Positions 26,142 through 34,364 of a stretch of 64,000 nucleotides of DNA are shown in pieces. Positions within the stretch are counted from its first letter, which is position 1; each line of letters opens with the position of its first letter. A program made the position numbers and the translations under genes. The stretch comes from Armatimonadota bacterium (GTDB lineage: Bacteria; Armatimonadota; Hebobacteria; CAIYQO01): the NCBI GenBank assembly GCA_029553475.1, contig JAKPKV010000077.1, positions 1 through 64,000 of the forward strand, in the 5' to 3' direction. Below the pieces are notes generated by a model. That model did not search any database and was not told the DNA's origin. It saw nothing but the letters and a program-made list of their open reading frames with translations.

Positions 26142-26674
26142 CACGGCTTCGTATTCCGGGGGGAGAACAACGCTTTCACCCCCGGCCGGCGCAGCAGCAC
26201 GATGGAGATGGCCATCAGGATGAGGTAGAGGAGCAGGGGGATGCCGAAAAATACTCCATACATCAGGCCAGTCATATCCCAGAAGAAGTCTGTATCGCCG
26301 CCGGCAACGGCACTGTTCCACTCAAGCAGCAGGCAGCAGGCTAGGGCGATGCATGGCAGCGCGGGCAACAGATGGATGCCAACAAATGCCCACCGGGTAT
26401 GCTGATGCAACCCCGCGGCTCCCGCGCCATTGAGCAGCACAACGAGGAAAAAACACCAGATAGCGATTGCGATATAAATTAATCCTGGCCAACGGTTAAT
26501 AATGCCATATGCGTGTACCGACATGGTCCCATACACGAGCCCATACAGTATCACGATACACACCTGCACTCCCACCACCACGCGCAACGTGCGCCCGGCG
26601 CGTGTTTCCTCGCTGACCAGTCCTGGCACCACCGGCGTCGGCGGGACCAGTGATGTGCTGCCGTCCTCGTTCAT
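26138..26674 (-). CDS. Four-helix membrane protein of unknown function
   Basis: Predicted integral membrane protein of 178 aa. A polar N-terminal 25 residues is followed by about four membrane helices (VVVGVQVCIVILYGLVYG; LIYIAIAIWCFFLVVLLN; WAFVGIHLLPALPCIALACC; MYGVFFGIPLLLYLILMAI) and a short basic tail. No family is recognised. The ATG at 26674 has GCGGAG as ribosome site, and this site is the end of the dispersed 23-bp GAAACTGTTTC element (26683-26705). The stop codon lies in another repeat (26117-26141), so the gene is bracketed by repeats and its present 3' end may be secondary. Slightly AT-richer than its neighbours. Confidence 0.65.
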   Translation of the reverse strand: MNEDGSTSLVPPTPVVPGLVSEETRAGRTLRVVVGVQVCIVILYGLVYGTMSVHAYGIINRWPGLIYIAIAIWCFFLVVLLNGAGAAGLHQHTRWAFVGIHLLPALPCIALACCLLLEWNSAVAGGDTDFFWDMTGLMYGVFFGIPLLLYLILMAISIVLLRRPGVKALFSPRNTKPW

Positions 26675-26682
26675 CGCATCTC

Positions 26683-26705
26683 CGCAGACTTCTGAAACAG
26701 TTTCT
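26683..26705 (-). repeat. 23-bp GAAACTGTTTC...GTCTGCG element, copy 1
   Basis: Identical over 23 bases to 36585-36607 and 53683-53705. It contains the perfect palindrome GAAAC-T-GTTTC. It lies just upstream of the gene starting at 26674, in the same orientation as that gene. Confidence 0.9.
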
Positions 26706-26756
26706 CAGCCAGTTTCATTCGGTGTAGACGGACACCTGTCCTGCCAGTGCGCGCTC

Positions 26757-26796
26757 CCGGAAGGAAATTCCCCCGTTCACGCGGAATACTTTCGGC
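26757..26796 (+). promoter_or_regulatory. GGCAGG / CGCGGAAA-type upstream module (variant)
   Basis: GGAAGGAAATTCCCCCG, then CACGCGGAATACTTTCGG, 20 bases before the DUF4253 gene start. It matches the order seen at 31221-31260. Confidence 0.45.
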
Positions 26797-26815
26797 CATT
26801 CCGGAGGATGATGGC

Positions 26816-27541
26816 ATGGGTCTTTTCACGCGGCTCTTCGGCGGCGGACGGCATCGTCAGGCGGTGGCGGAGTGCCTGGCGGCGTTTCCCTTTGCGGTGG
26901 AGGCGGCGCCGGGCGCGGCGGCGCTCGCGCGCATGGCGGAGCTGCGCAGCCCCGATTTCATCCCCATCCTGCTGGGCGACGCAGAGGATCTGCTCGCTCA
27001 CCACGCGCTGCTCGCCAAGGATCCCTACACCATGCGCGACCTCCTCGGCCGCGTACAGTCCATCGGCATGCCGGAATGGTGGCTCACCGCGCGCGCGCAC
27101 GCGCTGGAAGACCGCTTCGCGGAGGTGCTGGGCGCGTGGCCGGAGGAGCCGGCGCCGCTGGATACCGTGCAGGCCCTCTACGACGCCGACACCGGCGAGC
27201 CGCGCGCGGAAGTCTTCATCGCCCGCCTGCCGCTCGCGCGGAGCGCCGACGCTCCCGCGCTGCTGCGCTTCGGCGGGTGGAACGGCAGCCCCTTCCCGGA
27301 GGAGCACGTCGCCATCGCCCGCGCCTGGCGGGAAGAATTCGGCGCCGAGATCATCGCCGTCACCGCCAGGACGCTGGAATTCACCGTCGCCCGCCCCCCC
27401 GCCACCCGCGACGCCGCCGACGCGCTCGCCCTCACCCACTTCGCTTACTGCCCGGACATCGTCAACACAGGCGTCGGCACCCTCAGCAATCTCGCCGCCC
27501 GGTTGCTGAACGCGCCGAATTGGTGCTTCCGGTGGGAGTGA
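26816..27541 (+). CDS. DUF4253 domain protein
   Basis: Protein of 241 aa. The start ATG at 26816 is 8 bases after GGAGG. The C-terminal third carries the DUF4253 pattern: LLRFGGWNGSPFPEEHVAIA, EFGAEIIAVTARTLEFTVAR and HFAYCPDIVNTGVGTLSNLA, ending NWCFRWE. The N-terminal 140 residues are helical and not recognised. DUF4253 proteins are widespread (often actinobacterial), of unknown function, and sometimes linked to immunity-type loci. There is no signal peptide. It stands alone, 18 bases before an inverted-repeat-bounded nuclease element. Confidence 0.82.
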   Translation: MGLFTRLFGGGRHRQAVAECLAAFPFAVEAAPGAAALARMAELRSPDFIPILLGDAEDLLAHHALLAKDPYTMRDLLGRVQSIGMPEWWLTARAHALEDRFAEVLGAWPEEPAPLDTVQALYDADTGEPRAEVFIARLPLARSADAPALLRFGGWNGSPFPEEHVAIARAWREEFGAEIIAVTARTLEFTVARPPATRDAADALALTHFAYCPDIVNTGVGTLSNLAARLLNAPNWCFRWE

Positions 27542-27558
27542 CCGGGGGATGAGGGCGG

Positions 27559-27600
27559 CCCTCACCCCCCGGCCCCCTCTCCCAGCGGGAGAGGGGGAGT
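27559..27600 (+). repeat. 42-bp inverted repeat, left end of the DUF559 element
   Basis: CCCTCACCCCCCGGCCCCCT, then CTCCCAGCGGGAGAGGGGGAGT, including its own hairpin CTCCC-...-GGGAG. It is identical over 42 of 42 bases to the reverse complement of 28053-28094. Confidence 0.93.
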
Positions 27601-27618
27601 AACGGAGAGGAGGAGCGA

Positions 27619-28022
27619 ATGGATGCTGAGCATTATCGCGGTGGGATGTATTGTGCGGGATTGCTGGCGCGTATGCGGGAGTTGCGGGCGGCGCAGACAC
27701 CGGCGGAAGCGTTTTTTTGGGACATGGTGCGCGACCGGCGGTTTTTTGGATTGAAATTTCGGCGCCAGCACCAAATGGGGCTGTATATCGTAGATTTCTA
27801 CTGCCATGAGCGAAAGCTCGTGGCCGAGTTGGACGGCGCCGGCCATGATGAACCATCACAGCACACGTATGACATAAATCGCGACGATTATCTGCATTCC
27901 TTTGGCTGCACATTTTCCGCATCCCGAACGACTTCCTCCTTGCCAGCCCCGACCGGGTCTTCCGCGATCTCGCCGCCGTCCTCCATCTTCCCGATTATCC
28001 CTGGGAGCGGGAACGGAGGTGA
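27619..28022 (+). pseudogene. DUF559 (Vsr-like) endonuclease gene with a -1 frameshift
   Basis: The reading frame starts at ATG 27619 (site GGAGGAGCGA). It gives a normal DUF559 core: LRAAQTPAEAFFWDMVRDRR, FFGLKFRRQHQMGLYIVDFY and CHERKLVAELDGAGHDEPSQ, then YDINRDDYLHSFGC. Near 27905 one base is missing. In the next frame the expected C-terminus continues as HIFRIPNDFLLASPDRVF, RDLAAVLHLPDYPWERERR and a stop at 28020-28022. Without the repair the frame runs on through the right inverted repeat to 28113. The family is related to very-short-patch-repair nucleases; its role is unknown. The gene sits within perfect 42-bp inverted repeats. A sequencing error cannot be excluded. Confidence 0.87.
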
Positions 28023-28052
28023 AGCATCAACATCGGTTCCCGTCTTCCCGCC

Positions 28053-28094
28053 ACTCCCCCTCTCCCGCTGGGAGAGGGGGCCGGGGGGTGAGGG
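28053..28094 (-). repeat. 42-bp inverted repeat, right end of the DUF559 element
   Basis: Exact inverted copy of 27559-27600. The two ends delimit a 536-base unit that contains only the DUF559 gene. Confidence 0.93.
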
Positions 28095-28155
28095 TCGCGT
28101 TCGGAAAAGGTGATCCGCCACCCACACAGAATATCCGCACGTGAGGTATGCTCCC

Positions 28156-29790
28156 ATGCCGATACGTCTGCTGTGCCTCATGCTGCTGTTCGGCGCGCTG
28201 CTCCCCGGCCTCGCCGAGGAGCTCCGGTATTATTACACCGGCACCGTCAACGGCGCCCTCGCCGTGCAGATGGAGTTGTCGTTCGACGGCGACCGGGTAG
28301 AGGGGCATTATTTCTACGAGACGGTGGGCGCGGACCTCCGCCTGGACGGCAACCGCACGGGGACGGCGCTGGCGATGGAGGAGCTGGTAGACGGGAAGGT
28401 GACCGGCGGCTTCACCGGCAGGCTCTCCGCCGACCTGCGCGCGATCACCGGCTCTTGGGTCAATCCCGACGGCACGCGCAAGCTGCCGTTCACCGCGACG
28501 GCGGTGGCGCAGTATAAACCCGTTCTCGTGAAGAGGCCGGGGTACGAGCTGACCGGCCGCTACCCCGTCTTCCTCGGCGAGGGGGCGGCGCTGCAGGCGC
28601 TGACCAAGCAGCTCGGCTGGCGGGTGGCGGGGGCGCAGGCGGCTTTCCTGAAGGAGACGGTGCGCGCGCCGGACGTGGAGTACGTCGCCGATTTCACGCA
28701 GGAATACAGCATCGGCATCGCCTATTATCACCCCGAACTCATCAGCCTGCTCGTCCATGAATACGTGGACGCCGGCGGCGCCCACCCGAATCTGCGCTAC
28801 GCCTCCGCGAATTATGCAATCGCCGGCGAGCAGCCGCGGCTGCTCGGCCTGCGCGACCTGCTGCGCGGCGATAACCCGCAGGCGACGCTCTTCCCGCCGG
28901 TGAAGGCCGACCTGGACCGCCAGGCGACGGCGCGCGGCACGGCGGTGTGGGAGCTCTTCACCGCCGATGACCTGTCCGTGTACACCCTGCGGCCGGCCGG
29001 CTTCACCTTCTACTTCGCGCCCTACGTGGCCGGGCCGTATGCCGCCGGCCCGTACCAGGTGGCGCTGCCCTACCACGCGGTGATGACCGCCATCAACTGG
29101 GGCGGCCCGCTGCCCCTCTTCCTGCGGCTGGACAGCCCGGGCGCGAAGCCCGGCGTGGACCCGGTGACCGGCCTGGGGGCGGCGGAGGCGGCGAAGCTGG
29201 GCATGGACGCCTTCGCCGAACGCTACCTCCAGGCGGTGGGCTTCACCGGCGAGAACGCCACCGCCTGGATGGTACGCCAGGCGCTGGACACCTACACCGC
29301 GCTCAAGCACGCCTGGAATGATCGCGAGGCGAAGGCGCTGCCGGCGGCGAGGCACACCCAATATACCCGCGTCCGCGCGGTGATGGCGCGCCTGTTGGCA
29401 CACCGCTACGCCCTCGAATGGCTCACCTGCGGCGGCACCATCCTCTACGACTTCGCCGCCGATGACGCCGCCGGGCAGGCCGATACCCTCGGCGCGCTCA
29501 TTGACGCGCTGCGCCCGCCGGACGCCAAAGACCCCGCCGCCCGCGCGCTGGCGCGTGCCGACCTGGCCGCCGCGCAGGCCGCCGTCGCCGCCCGCCCGCG
29601 GACGGTAGCGGCGGAGGAGTGCCTGGGCGATCCGCAAGACTACGCCGTCCACCTCAGCGCCCTCACCCGCGCCGTCGCCGATGCCCACGCCCTCGCCCAA
29701 GAACTCCCCGACCGCGCCGCCGCCCTCCTCGCCGCCGTCACGCTGGAGATGGCGAAGCCGGTGGCTATTGGGCCGGATGAGGAGGAATGA
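28156..29790 (+). CDS. Secreted protein with DUF4163/DUF3298 (PdaC/RsiV-like) domains
   Basis: Exported protein of 544 aa. The start ATG 28156 lies after GTGAGG; a GTG at 28141 is an alternative. A signal peptide (about 1-25) is followed by an N-terminal beta domain (LRYYYTGTVNGALAVQMELS; DGDRVEGHYFYE). Next come a DUF4163-like region (YSIGIAYYHPELISLLVHEY, VDAGGAHPNLRYASANYAI) and a DUF3298-like region (FTFYFAPYVAGPYAAGPYQV). These pairs occur in PdaC, RsiV and lysozyme-binding proteins of the envelope. A helical, Ala-rich domain of 200 residues at the C-terminus is specific to this protein. Catalytic function is unlikely to be inferable. It is followed by repeat tracts T2 and T3. Confidence 0.75.
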   Translation: MPIRLLCLMLLFGALLPGLAEELRYYYTGTVNGALAVQMELSFDGDRVEGHYFYETVGADLRLDGNRTGTALAMEELVDGKVTGGFTGRLSADLRAITGSWVNPDGTRKLPFTATAVAQYKPVLVKRPGYELTGRYPVFLGEGAALQALTKQLGWRVAGAQAAFLKETVRAPDVEYVADFTQEYSIGIAYYHPELISLLVHEYVDAGGAHPNLRYASANYAIAGEQPRLLGLRDLLRGDNPQATLFPPVKADLDRQATARGTAVWELFTADDLSVYTLRPAGFTFYFAPYVAGPYAAGPYQVALPYHAVMTAINWGGPLPLFLRLDSPGAKPGVDPVTGLGAAEAAKLGMDAFAERYLQAVGFTGENATAWMVRQALDTYTALKHAWNDREAKALPAARHTQYTRVRAVMARLLAHRYALEWLTCGGTILYDFAADDAAGQADTLGALIDALRPPDAKDPAARALARADLAAAQAAVAARPRTVAAEECLGDPQDYAVHLSALTRAVADAHALAQELPDRAAALLAAVTLEMAKPVAIGPDEEE

Positions 29791-29830
29791 ACGCCGCGCG
29801 GTAACACGTTTCCCCGCGGTTGCGTATAAA

Positions 29831-29867
29831 TCGTCATCATCGTCATCATCGTCGTCATCGTCGTCGA
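29831..29867. repeat. (TCGTCATCA)n-type tract T2
   Basis: Units TCGTCATCATCGTCATCATC, then GTCGTCATCGTCGTCG. T3 at 29950-29978 carries the complementary units, so the pair can fold over the 82 bases between them. Confidence 0.8.
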
Positions 29868-29949
29868 AGGATTGGACGTCACAGGTTGCAGGTTGCACTC
29901 GTCGGTATCGCGTTCTGTTGTCCGAAGTAGGGGGGATGGGTGGATGAAT

Positions 29950-29978
29950 ACGATGACGATGACGATTACGATGACGAG
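29950..29978. repeat. (CGATGACGA)n-type tract T3
   Basis: CGATGACGATGACGATTACG, then ATGACGAGG, facing T2. It lies 47 bases before the PstS-like gene. Confidence 0.8.
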
Positions 29979-30025
29979 GAAACGGGTACGCCCCGCACAA
30001 GACTGCTCGTCCAGGGAGGAAGCTG

Positions 30026-31108
30026 ATGCTCGCACGCCGGATCGTCTCGCTCTACATCCTCGCCGCGCTCCTCGTCATCGGGGCGGCGGTCTATCTCTTC
30101 TGGCCGCGCCCGCCGCTGCCCATTGACCTGCCGGACTACGTGAGCCCCATTCCGGGGATTTCGGCGGAGAATTATCCCACGGTGAACGGCTCCACCTCCA
30201 CCTTTCCGCTCGGCGAACTGCTGCTGGCGAAGGCGCTGCGGCTGCCGGCGGAATCGCGCCGCGTGGCGTATAGGCACGATCCCGAACGCTCGCTGATGGT
30301 CACCTTCCCGCGCCACCTGGATATCGAGAAGGTGCGGGTGTATACGGAGACACAGTGGCGCGTATACCACCAGGGCACGCATACGGCATACGAGCGCCTC
30401 ATCACCGATCCGCGGCGCGAGCGCGACCCCCGCGAAGGGATGGCTGCCCGATCACCCATGCAGCCGAATACCGGCCTCATCCTCGTCGCCCGCGAGCCGT
30501 CCGACGACGAGCTGGCGCTGGCGAAGGAGCACGGGGTGGAGCTGGACGTGCGCCCCATCGCGCTGGACGCGTTCGTCTTCGTGGTGAACGCGAAAAACCC
30601 GGTGGAATCGCTGACGCTGGACGACATCCGCCGGATTTATACCGATAACATCGTGGAGTGGCGGCAGGTGGGCGGCAAAGCGGGGAAGATCCGCCCCTTC
30701 ACGCGCAATGCGAACTCCGGCAGCCAGGAGCTGATGGAGAAGCTGGTGATGAAAGGCGTGAAGATGCCGGCGCATGCGGATCGCATGGCGCTGACGATGA
30801 TTGACATCCTCGACCGCGTGGCGGAGGAGCCGAACGCCATCGGCTACTCGGTCTTTTACTACGAGGCGATTATAGCCCCCAACGCGAAGAACCGCCTGCT
30901 GGCCATTGACGATATTCAGCCCACCGCCGAATCCATCGCCGACGGCAGCTACCCGCTGGTGGAGCCCGTCTACGCCGTCATCCGCGCCGACGCGAAAGAG
31001 GGCAGCCCGGAGCGCCGCCTGCGCGACTGGCTGCTCAGCCCCAACGGCCAGCAGCTCATCCGTCAGAGCGGATACATCCCGATCATCGCCGCGCGGTCGG
31101 GCGCGTGA
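30026..31108 (+). CDS. PstS-like phosphate-binding protein, membrane-anchored
   Basis: Substrate-binding protein of 360 aa from the PBP-like/PstS superfamily. The start ATG at 30026 follows AGGGAGGAAGCTG. An N-terminal membrane helix (about 6-26; VSLYILAALLVIGAAVYLFW) probably remains as an anchor. Typical PstS features are PTVNGSTSTFPLGELLLAKA (phosphate loop), LDVRPIALDAFVFVVNAKNP, TLDDIRRIYTDNIVEWRQVG, then RNANSGSQELMEKLVMKG and the C-terminal LRDWLLSPNGQQLIRQSGYI. No pstCAB or phoU is present, so it may act as a sensor or stand-alone binder. The specificity is inferred. Confidence 0.82.
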   Translation: MLARRIVSLYILAALLVIGAAVYLFWPRPPLPIDLPDYVSPIPGISAENYPTVNGSTSTFPLGELLLAKALRLPAESRRVAYRHDPERSLMVTFPRHLDIEKVRVYTETQWRVYHQGTHTAYERLITDPRRERDPREGMAARSPMQPNTGLILVAREPSDDELALAKEHGVELDVRPIALDAFVFVVNAKNPVESLTLDDIRRIYTDNIVEWRQVGGKAGKIRPFTRNANSGSQELMEKLVMKGVKMPAHADRMALTMIDILDRVAEEPNAIGYSVFYYEAIIAPNAKNRLLAIDDIQPTAESIADGSYPLVEPVYAVIRADAKEGSPERRLRDWLLSPNGQQLIRQSGYIPIIAARSGA

Positions 31109-31220
31109 GCGCCACTCGTGCGCGTACCTCGTCCTCGATGCGTTCTGCTGGCGGGCGCGACGCCCTCGCGCCCGCCAGTGCTCTCCGCGCGTTCGCCGTG
31201 CCATATTCCGCTCCTCGCCC

Positions 31221-31260
31221 GGCAGGGGATTTTTCCGCCGGCGCGGAAATCTTTCCGCGC
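31221..31260 (+). promoter_or_regulatory. GGCAGG / CGCGGAAA-type upstream module of the GH95 gene
   Basis: GGCAGGGGATTTTTCCGCC, then GGCGCGGAAATCTTTCCGCG, ending 20 bases before the GH95 start. It is the best-formed example of this module in the window. Confidence 0.5.
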
Positions 31261-31280
31261 ATCACATTCCGGGAGTTCTC

Positions 31281-33512
31281 ATGAGCCACTCGTACGATTG
31301 GCACTTTCCGTTGCCGCGCACCCATACCGGCATGCTGCTGGGCAATGGCGTCTTCGGCGCGATGATCTGGGGCGAGGGCGGCGTGCTGCGCGTGACGCTG
31401 GGGCGCGCCGACCTGTGGGACCACCGCGGCGGCATCCGCTGGCACGCGGCGATGTCCTACGCCAATATCCGCGCCGCGCTGGAAGCGGGAGACGAAAGGC
31501 GGCTGTGGGAGCTGTTTTCCGCCCCCGCGAACGCGGAGGGCGAACCGAAATATCCCAGCATCCTGCCCATTGGCCGCTTTGAGCTGGATTTCGGCCCCGA
31601 CGCCGTGTTGACGAAAGGCACGCTGCACCTCGACGATGGCGTGGCCGAGGTGAAACTGACGGTGCATGGCCGCTCGCACACCGTGCGGCTGGCGATGGAC
31701 ATGGATGCCCCCGTGCTCGGCATCGCGTGTCCGAAAGAGTTGGCGATGCCCGTCCCGCGCGGCGTCCCCGCCTGGGAATACGTGGGTGAGTATCTCGCGA
31801 GCATTGCCTTCTCCGCGCCGCACGTCATCAACGAGGACGATTGCCGCGGCTGGGTGCAGGCGCGCCCCGCTGACCCGCCGCTGTGCGTGGCCGCGCAGGC
31901 GCGCGGCCGGGAGCTCTACCTGGCGGCGGTCATCGGGGAGGAGGCGGCGCCCGCCGCGCGCGCGGAGATCGCCGCTGCCGCCGCGGACGGCTTCCACGGC
32001 CTGCGCACGCGCGCCCGCGCCTGGTGGAACGCCTACTGGACGACGGTGCCGGCGGTGGAGATCCCCAACGCGCGCCTGCAATTCCTCTATGACTACGGCA
32101 TGTATAAGTTCGCCGGCCTCACCAATCCCGCCGGCGTGCCCGCCACCCTGCAGGGGCCGTGGATCGAAGAGTATCAGATGCCCCCGTGGAGCAGCGACTA
32201 CCACTTCAACATCAACGTGCAGATGTGCTACTGGCCGGCGTATCACGGCAACCGGCTGGAGAACCTGAAGCCGCTGTTTGCGATGATCGAGAGCTGGACG
32301 GAGACGCTGCGCCACAATGCCCGCGTCTTCCTCGGCCTGGAGGACGGCCGCATGCTCCCCCACGCGGTGGACGACCGCTGCACCTGCATCGGCGGCTTCT
32401 GGGGCGGCTCGCTGGACCACGGCTGCACCGCCTGGGTGGCGCAGATGATGTATCGCTACTACCGCTACACCATGGACGACGCGTTCCTGCGCGACACCGC
32501 CTATCCCTTCATGGTCGGCGCCATGCGCGTCTACGCGGGCATGCTGGAGCGCGACGGCGAGGCGTACAGCCTGCCGGTGAGCGTCTCGCCGGAGTACTTG
32601 ACGAAGGATACGCGCTCCGCCTGGGGGCGCAACGCCAGCTTCCAGCTCGCCTGCGTGCACCGCTTGCTCGAAGATCTGGGGGACGCCGCCGCGGTCCTCG
32701 GCCTCGCGCCCGACCCGCAATGGGCGGAGATCCAGCGGCGCCTGCCGACGGCCTGCCTCATCGCCGGCGACGGCGGCGAGCAGCTCGCCATCTGGGAGGG
32801 CGTGGAGTTGGAGGAGAGCCACCGCCACCATTCGCACCTGGCCGGCATTACCCCCTTCGACGTGCTCGACGCCGACGACCCCGCCTGGCGCGACATCATC
32901 CAGCGCAGCATCGCCCGCTGGCTTTACCGCGGCCCCGGCCTCTGGTCCGGCTGGTGCGTGCCCTGGGCTTCGATGCTGCACACGCACCTGGACAAGGGGG
33001 AGGCGGCCGAGCTCTACCTGGAAATCTGGGAGCGCGTCTTCACCAACGAAGGCTTCGGCACGCTGCACGACGCCCACGTGCCCGGCTTCTCGCTCTTTTA
33101 TCCCGGCAGCTATTTCGGCTTCACCAACCGCCCGAAGGAAGTGATGCAGATCGAGGCCGGCATGGCCGCCACCGCCGCCATCCAGGAGATGCTGCTGCAC
33201 ACCCGCCGGGGGGTGAACTACCTCTTCGCCGGCGCCCCCGCGCGCTGGCGCGCGGCGTCCTTCCGCGGCATGCGCACCGACGGCGCCTTCCTGGTGAGCG
33301 CCGAGCGCAAGGCGGGCACGGTGACCCGCGTGACGGTGGACAGCCCCGCCGGCGGCCCCTTCCGCCTCGCCAACCCCTGGGGCGATGGGCCGGTGACGGT
33401 GAAAAGCGCGGAAAAAACGGAAACGTATACCGGCGCCGTGCTGGAGATTCCCACCGAAGTTGGGATGAAGTATGAGATGATGAAAGTGTCGGTGAACGCA
33501 TCGCGTCGCTGA
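31281..33512 (+). CDS. GH95-like alpha-fucosidase (or alpha-galactosidase)
   Basis: Glycoside hydrolase of 743 aa. The start ATG 31281 lies after GGGAG and opens directly with the GH95 N-terminal beta-sandwich (HTGMLLGNGVFGAMIWGEGG, LGRADLWDHRGG). The (alpha/alpha)6 barrel follows: WSSDYHFNINVQMCYWPAYH, then ESHRHHSHLAGITPFDVLDA, SGWCVPWASMLHTHLDKGE, and a C-terminal beta domain. GH95 enzymes are inverting 1,2-alpha-L-fucosidases acting on xyloglucan, milk or mucin glycans; some are alpha-L-galactosidases. No signal peptide is seen. The GH29 and GH31 genes that follow support a fucosylated-glycan cluster. Exact substrate cannot be told. Confidence 0.82.
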   Translation: MSHSYDWHFPLPRTHTGMLLGNGVFGAMIWGEGGVLRVTLGRADLWDHRGGIRWHAAMSYANIRAALEAGDERRLWELFSAPANAEGEPKYPSILPIGRFELDFGPDAVLTKGTLHLDDGVAEVKLTVHGRSHTVRLAMDMDAPVLGIACPKELAMPVPRGVPAWEYVGEYLASIAFSAPHVINEDDCRGWVQARPADPPLCVAAQARGRELYLAAVIGEEAAPAARAEIAAAAADGFHGLRTRARAWWNAYWTTVPAVEIPNARLQFLYDYGMYKFAGLTNPAGVPATLQGPWIEEYQMPPWSSDYHFNINVQMCYWPAYHGNRLENLKPLFAMIESWTETLRHNARVFLGLEDGRMLPHAVDDRCTCIGGFWGGSLDHGCTAWVAQMMYRYYRYTMDDAFLRDTAYPFMVGAMRVYAGMLERDGEAYSLPVSVSPEYLTKDTRSAWGRNASFQLACVHRLLEDLGDAAAVLGLAPDPQWAEIQRRLPTACLIAGDGGEQLAIWEGVELEESHRHHSHLAGITPFDVLDADDPAWRDIIQRSIARWLYRGPGLWSGWCVPWASMLHTHLDKGEAAELYLEIWERVFTNEGFGTLHDAHVPGFSLFYPGSYFGFTNRPKEVMQIEAGMAATAAIQEMLLHTRRGVNYLFAGAPARWRAASFRGMRTDGAFLVSAERKAGTVTRVTVDSPAGGPFRLANPWGDGPVTVKSAEKTETYTGAVLEIPTEVGMKYEMMKVSVNASRR

Positions 33513-33519
33513 TCCGCCA

Positions 33520-33548
33520 TTGACGCCTGCAACGGCACGAATCATAAT
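33520..33548 (+). promoter_or_regulatory. Near-consensus promoter of the nucleotidyltransferase pair
   Basis: TTGACG (33520-33525), 17-base spacer, CATAAT (33543-33548). The predicted start of transcription is about 8 bases before the ATG at 33564, giving a very short leader. The pair thus has its own promoter inside the hydrolase cluster. Confidence 0.7.
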
Positions 33549-33563
33549 AGCCATGGTACGACG

Positions 33564-33755
33564 ATGAAACGCATCATTAAAAAAGAGTTGGATCAGGAGT
33601 TGCGCGCACGCGGCCTGCCGGAATTTGCGCGGGAATTGGCCGCGCGCTATGGCTACGACCCGATGCAGCGCAAGCTCGCTCGGAACCCTGATGAACAGGC
33701 GCTGATCGATGAAATCAGAGGACAAATCCGCCATTCTGGCCCGGCATCGGCGTGA
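33564..33755 (+). CDS. Small charged protein upstream of a nucleotidyltransferase
   Basis: Product of 63 aa, about a third charged residues (MKRIIKKELDQELRARG, NPDEQALIDEIRGQIR); helical, no known domain. The promoter at 33520-33548 and the 47-base overlap with the next gene in a different frame tie the two together. The arrangement resembles two-gene antitoxin/nucleotidyltransferase modules. No clear ribosome site is seen, consistent with a nearly leaderless message. Confidence 0.6.
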   Translation: MKRIIKKELDQELRARGLPEFARELAARYGYDPMQRKLARNPDEQALIDEIRGQIRHSGPASA

Positions 33756-34338
33756 GTTAGAGCAGCACGGATATGGTGCAGACCTGCGAGAGAACCTTAC
33801 GTTTATCGCCGGAGTCATCTCCACAACTTGTCGGGAACTCGGCAGCGTGGTTCCCGTCATCGTCGGCGGGTTTGCTGTCGAAATCTATACCATGGGGCAG
33901 TATCTCACCCATGACCTTGATATGATCACCACAGCCAATATTGATCTCGAGGAGATAATGACCGGGCTTGGGTTCACGCAGCGACTGGGCAATCGGTACT
34001 GGACTCATTCAGCACTTGGTGATGTCGTCGAATTCCCACCTCCGCCCCTGGAAGGCAGCCAGGAGCGAGTCACCATTATGGAGCTTGAAAACGGTGCCGA
34101 AGTGCTGCTCATTGGGGTTGAGGATCTGCTGCTTAACCGGTTGGAAGAATTTGTGTTCTGGGCGCATTCCAGCCGTACGGCGTCATCTGCACTGCAGTTA
34201 CTCCTGTTGCTCAAAGCGCATGGCGACCGGCTAGATTGGCCATATCTTGAGCGGGAAGCAGAGAAACGCGAAGTCGCTGAAGGCTTGCAACGCATACGCG
34301 CCATTTATGCGGAAGAAACCACGACGCATGATGCATAA
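33709..34338 (+). CDS. Nucleotidyltransferase of the DUF6036/MNT type
   Basis: Protein of 209 aa with a minimal nucleotidyltransferase fold. The motif GGFAVEIYTMGQYLTHDLDM (about residues 46-65) provides the GG(F)A helix and the D-x-D metal pair. Later blocks include IGVEDLLLNRLEEFVFWAHS and the helical C-terminus LLLLLKAHGDRLDWPYLERE. Relatives (DUF6036, AbiEii-like) act as toxins or RNA-modifying enzymes in toxin-antitoxin and abortive-infection loci; some are solitary. The start overlaps the 63-aa gene by 47 bases. GC content is visibly lower than in the flanking hydrolases, which suggests acquisition by transfer. Confidence 0.78.
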   Translation: MKSEDKSAILARHRRELEQHGYGADLRENLTFIAGVISTTCRELGSVVPVIVGGFAVEIYTMGQYLTHDLDMITTANIDLEEIMTGLGFTQRLGNRYWTHSALGDVVEFPPPPLEGSQERVTIMELENGAEVLLIGVEDLLLNRLEEFVFWAHSSRTASSALQLLLLLKAHGDRLDWPYLEREAEKREVAEGLQRIRAIYAEETTTHDA

Positions 34339-34364
34339 CCAGCTACGAACGTGAAAGGTTTGTC

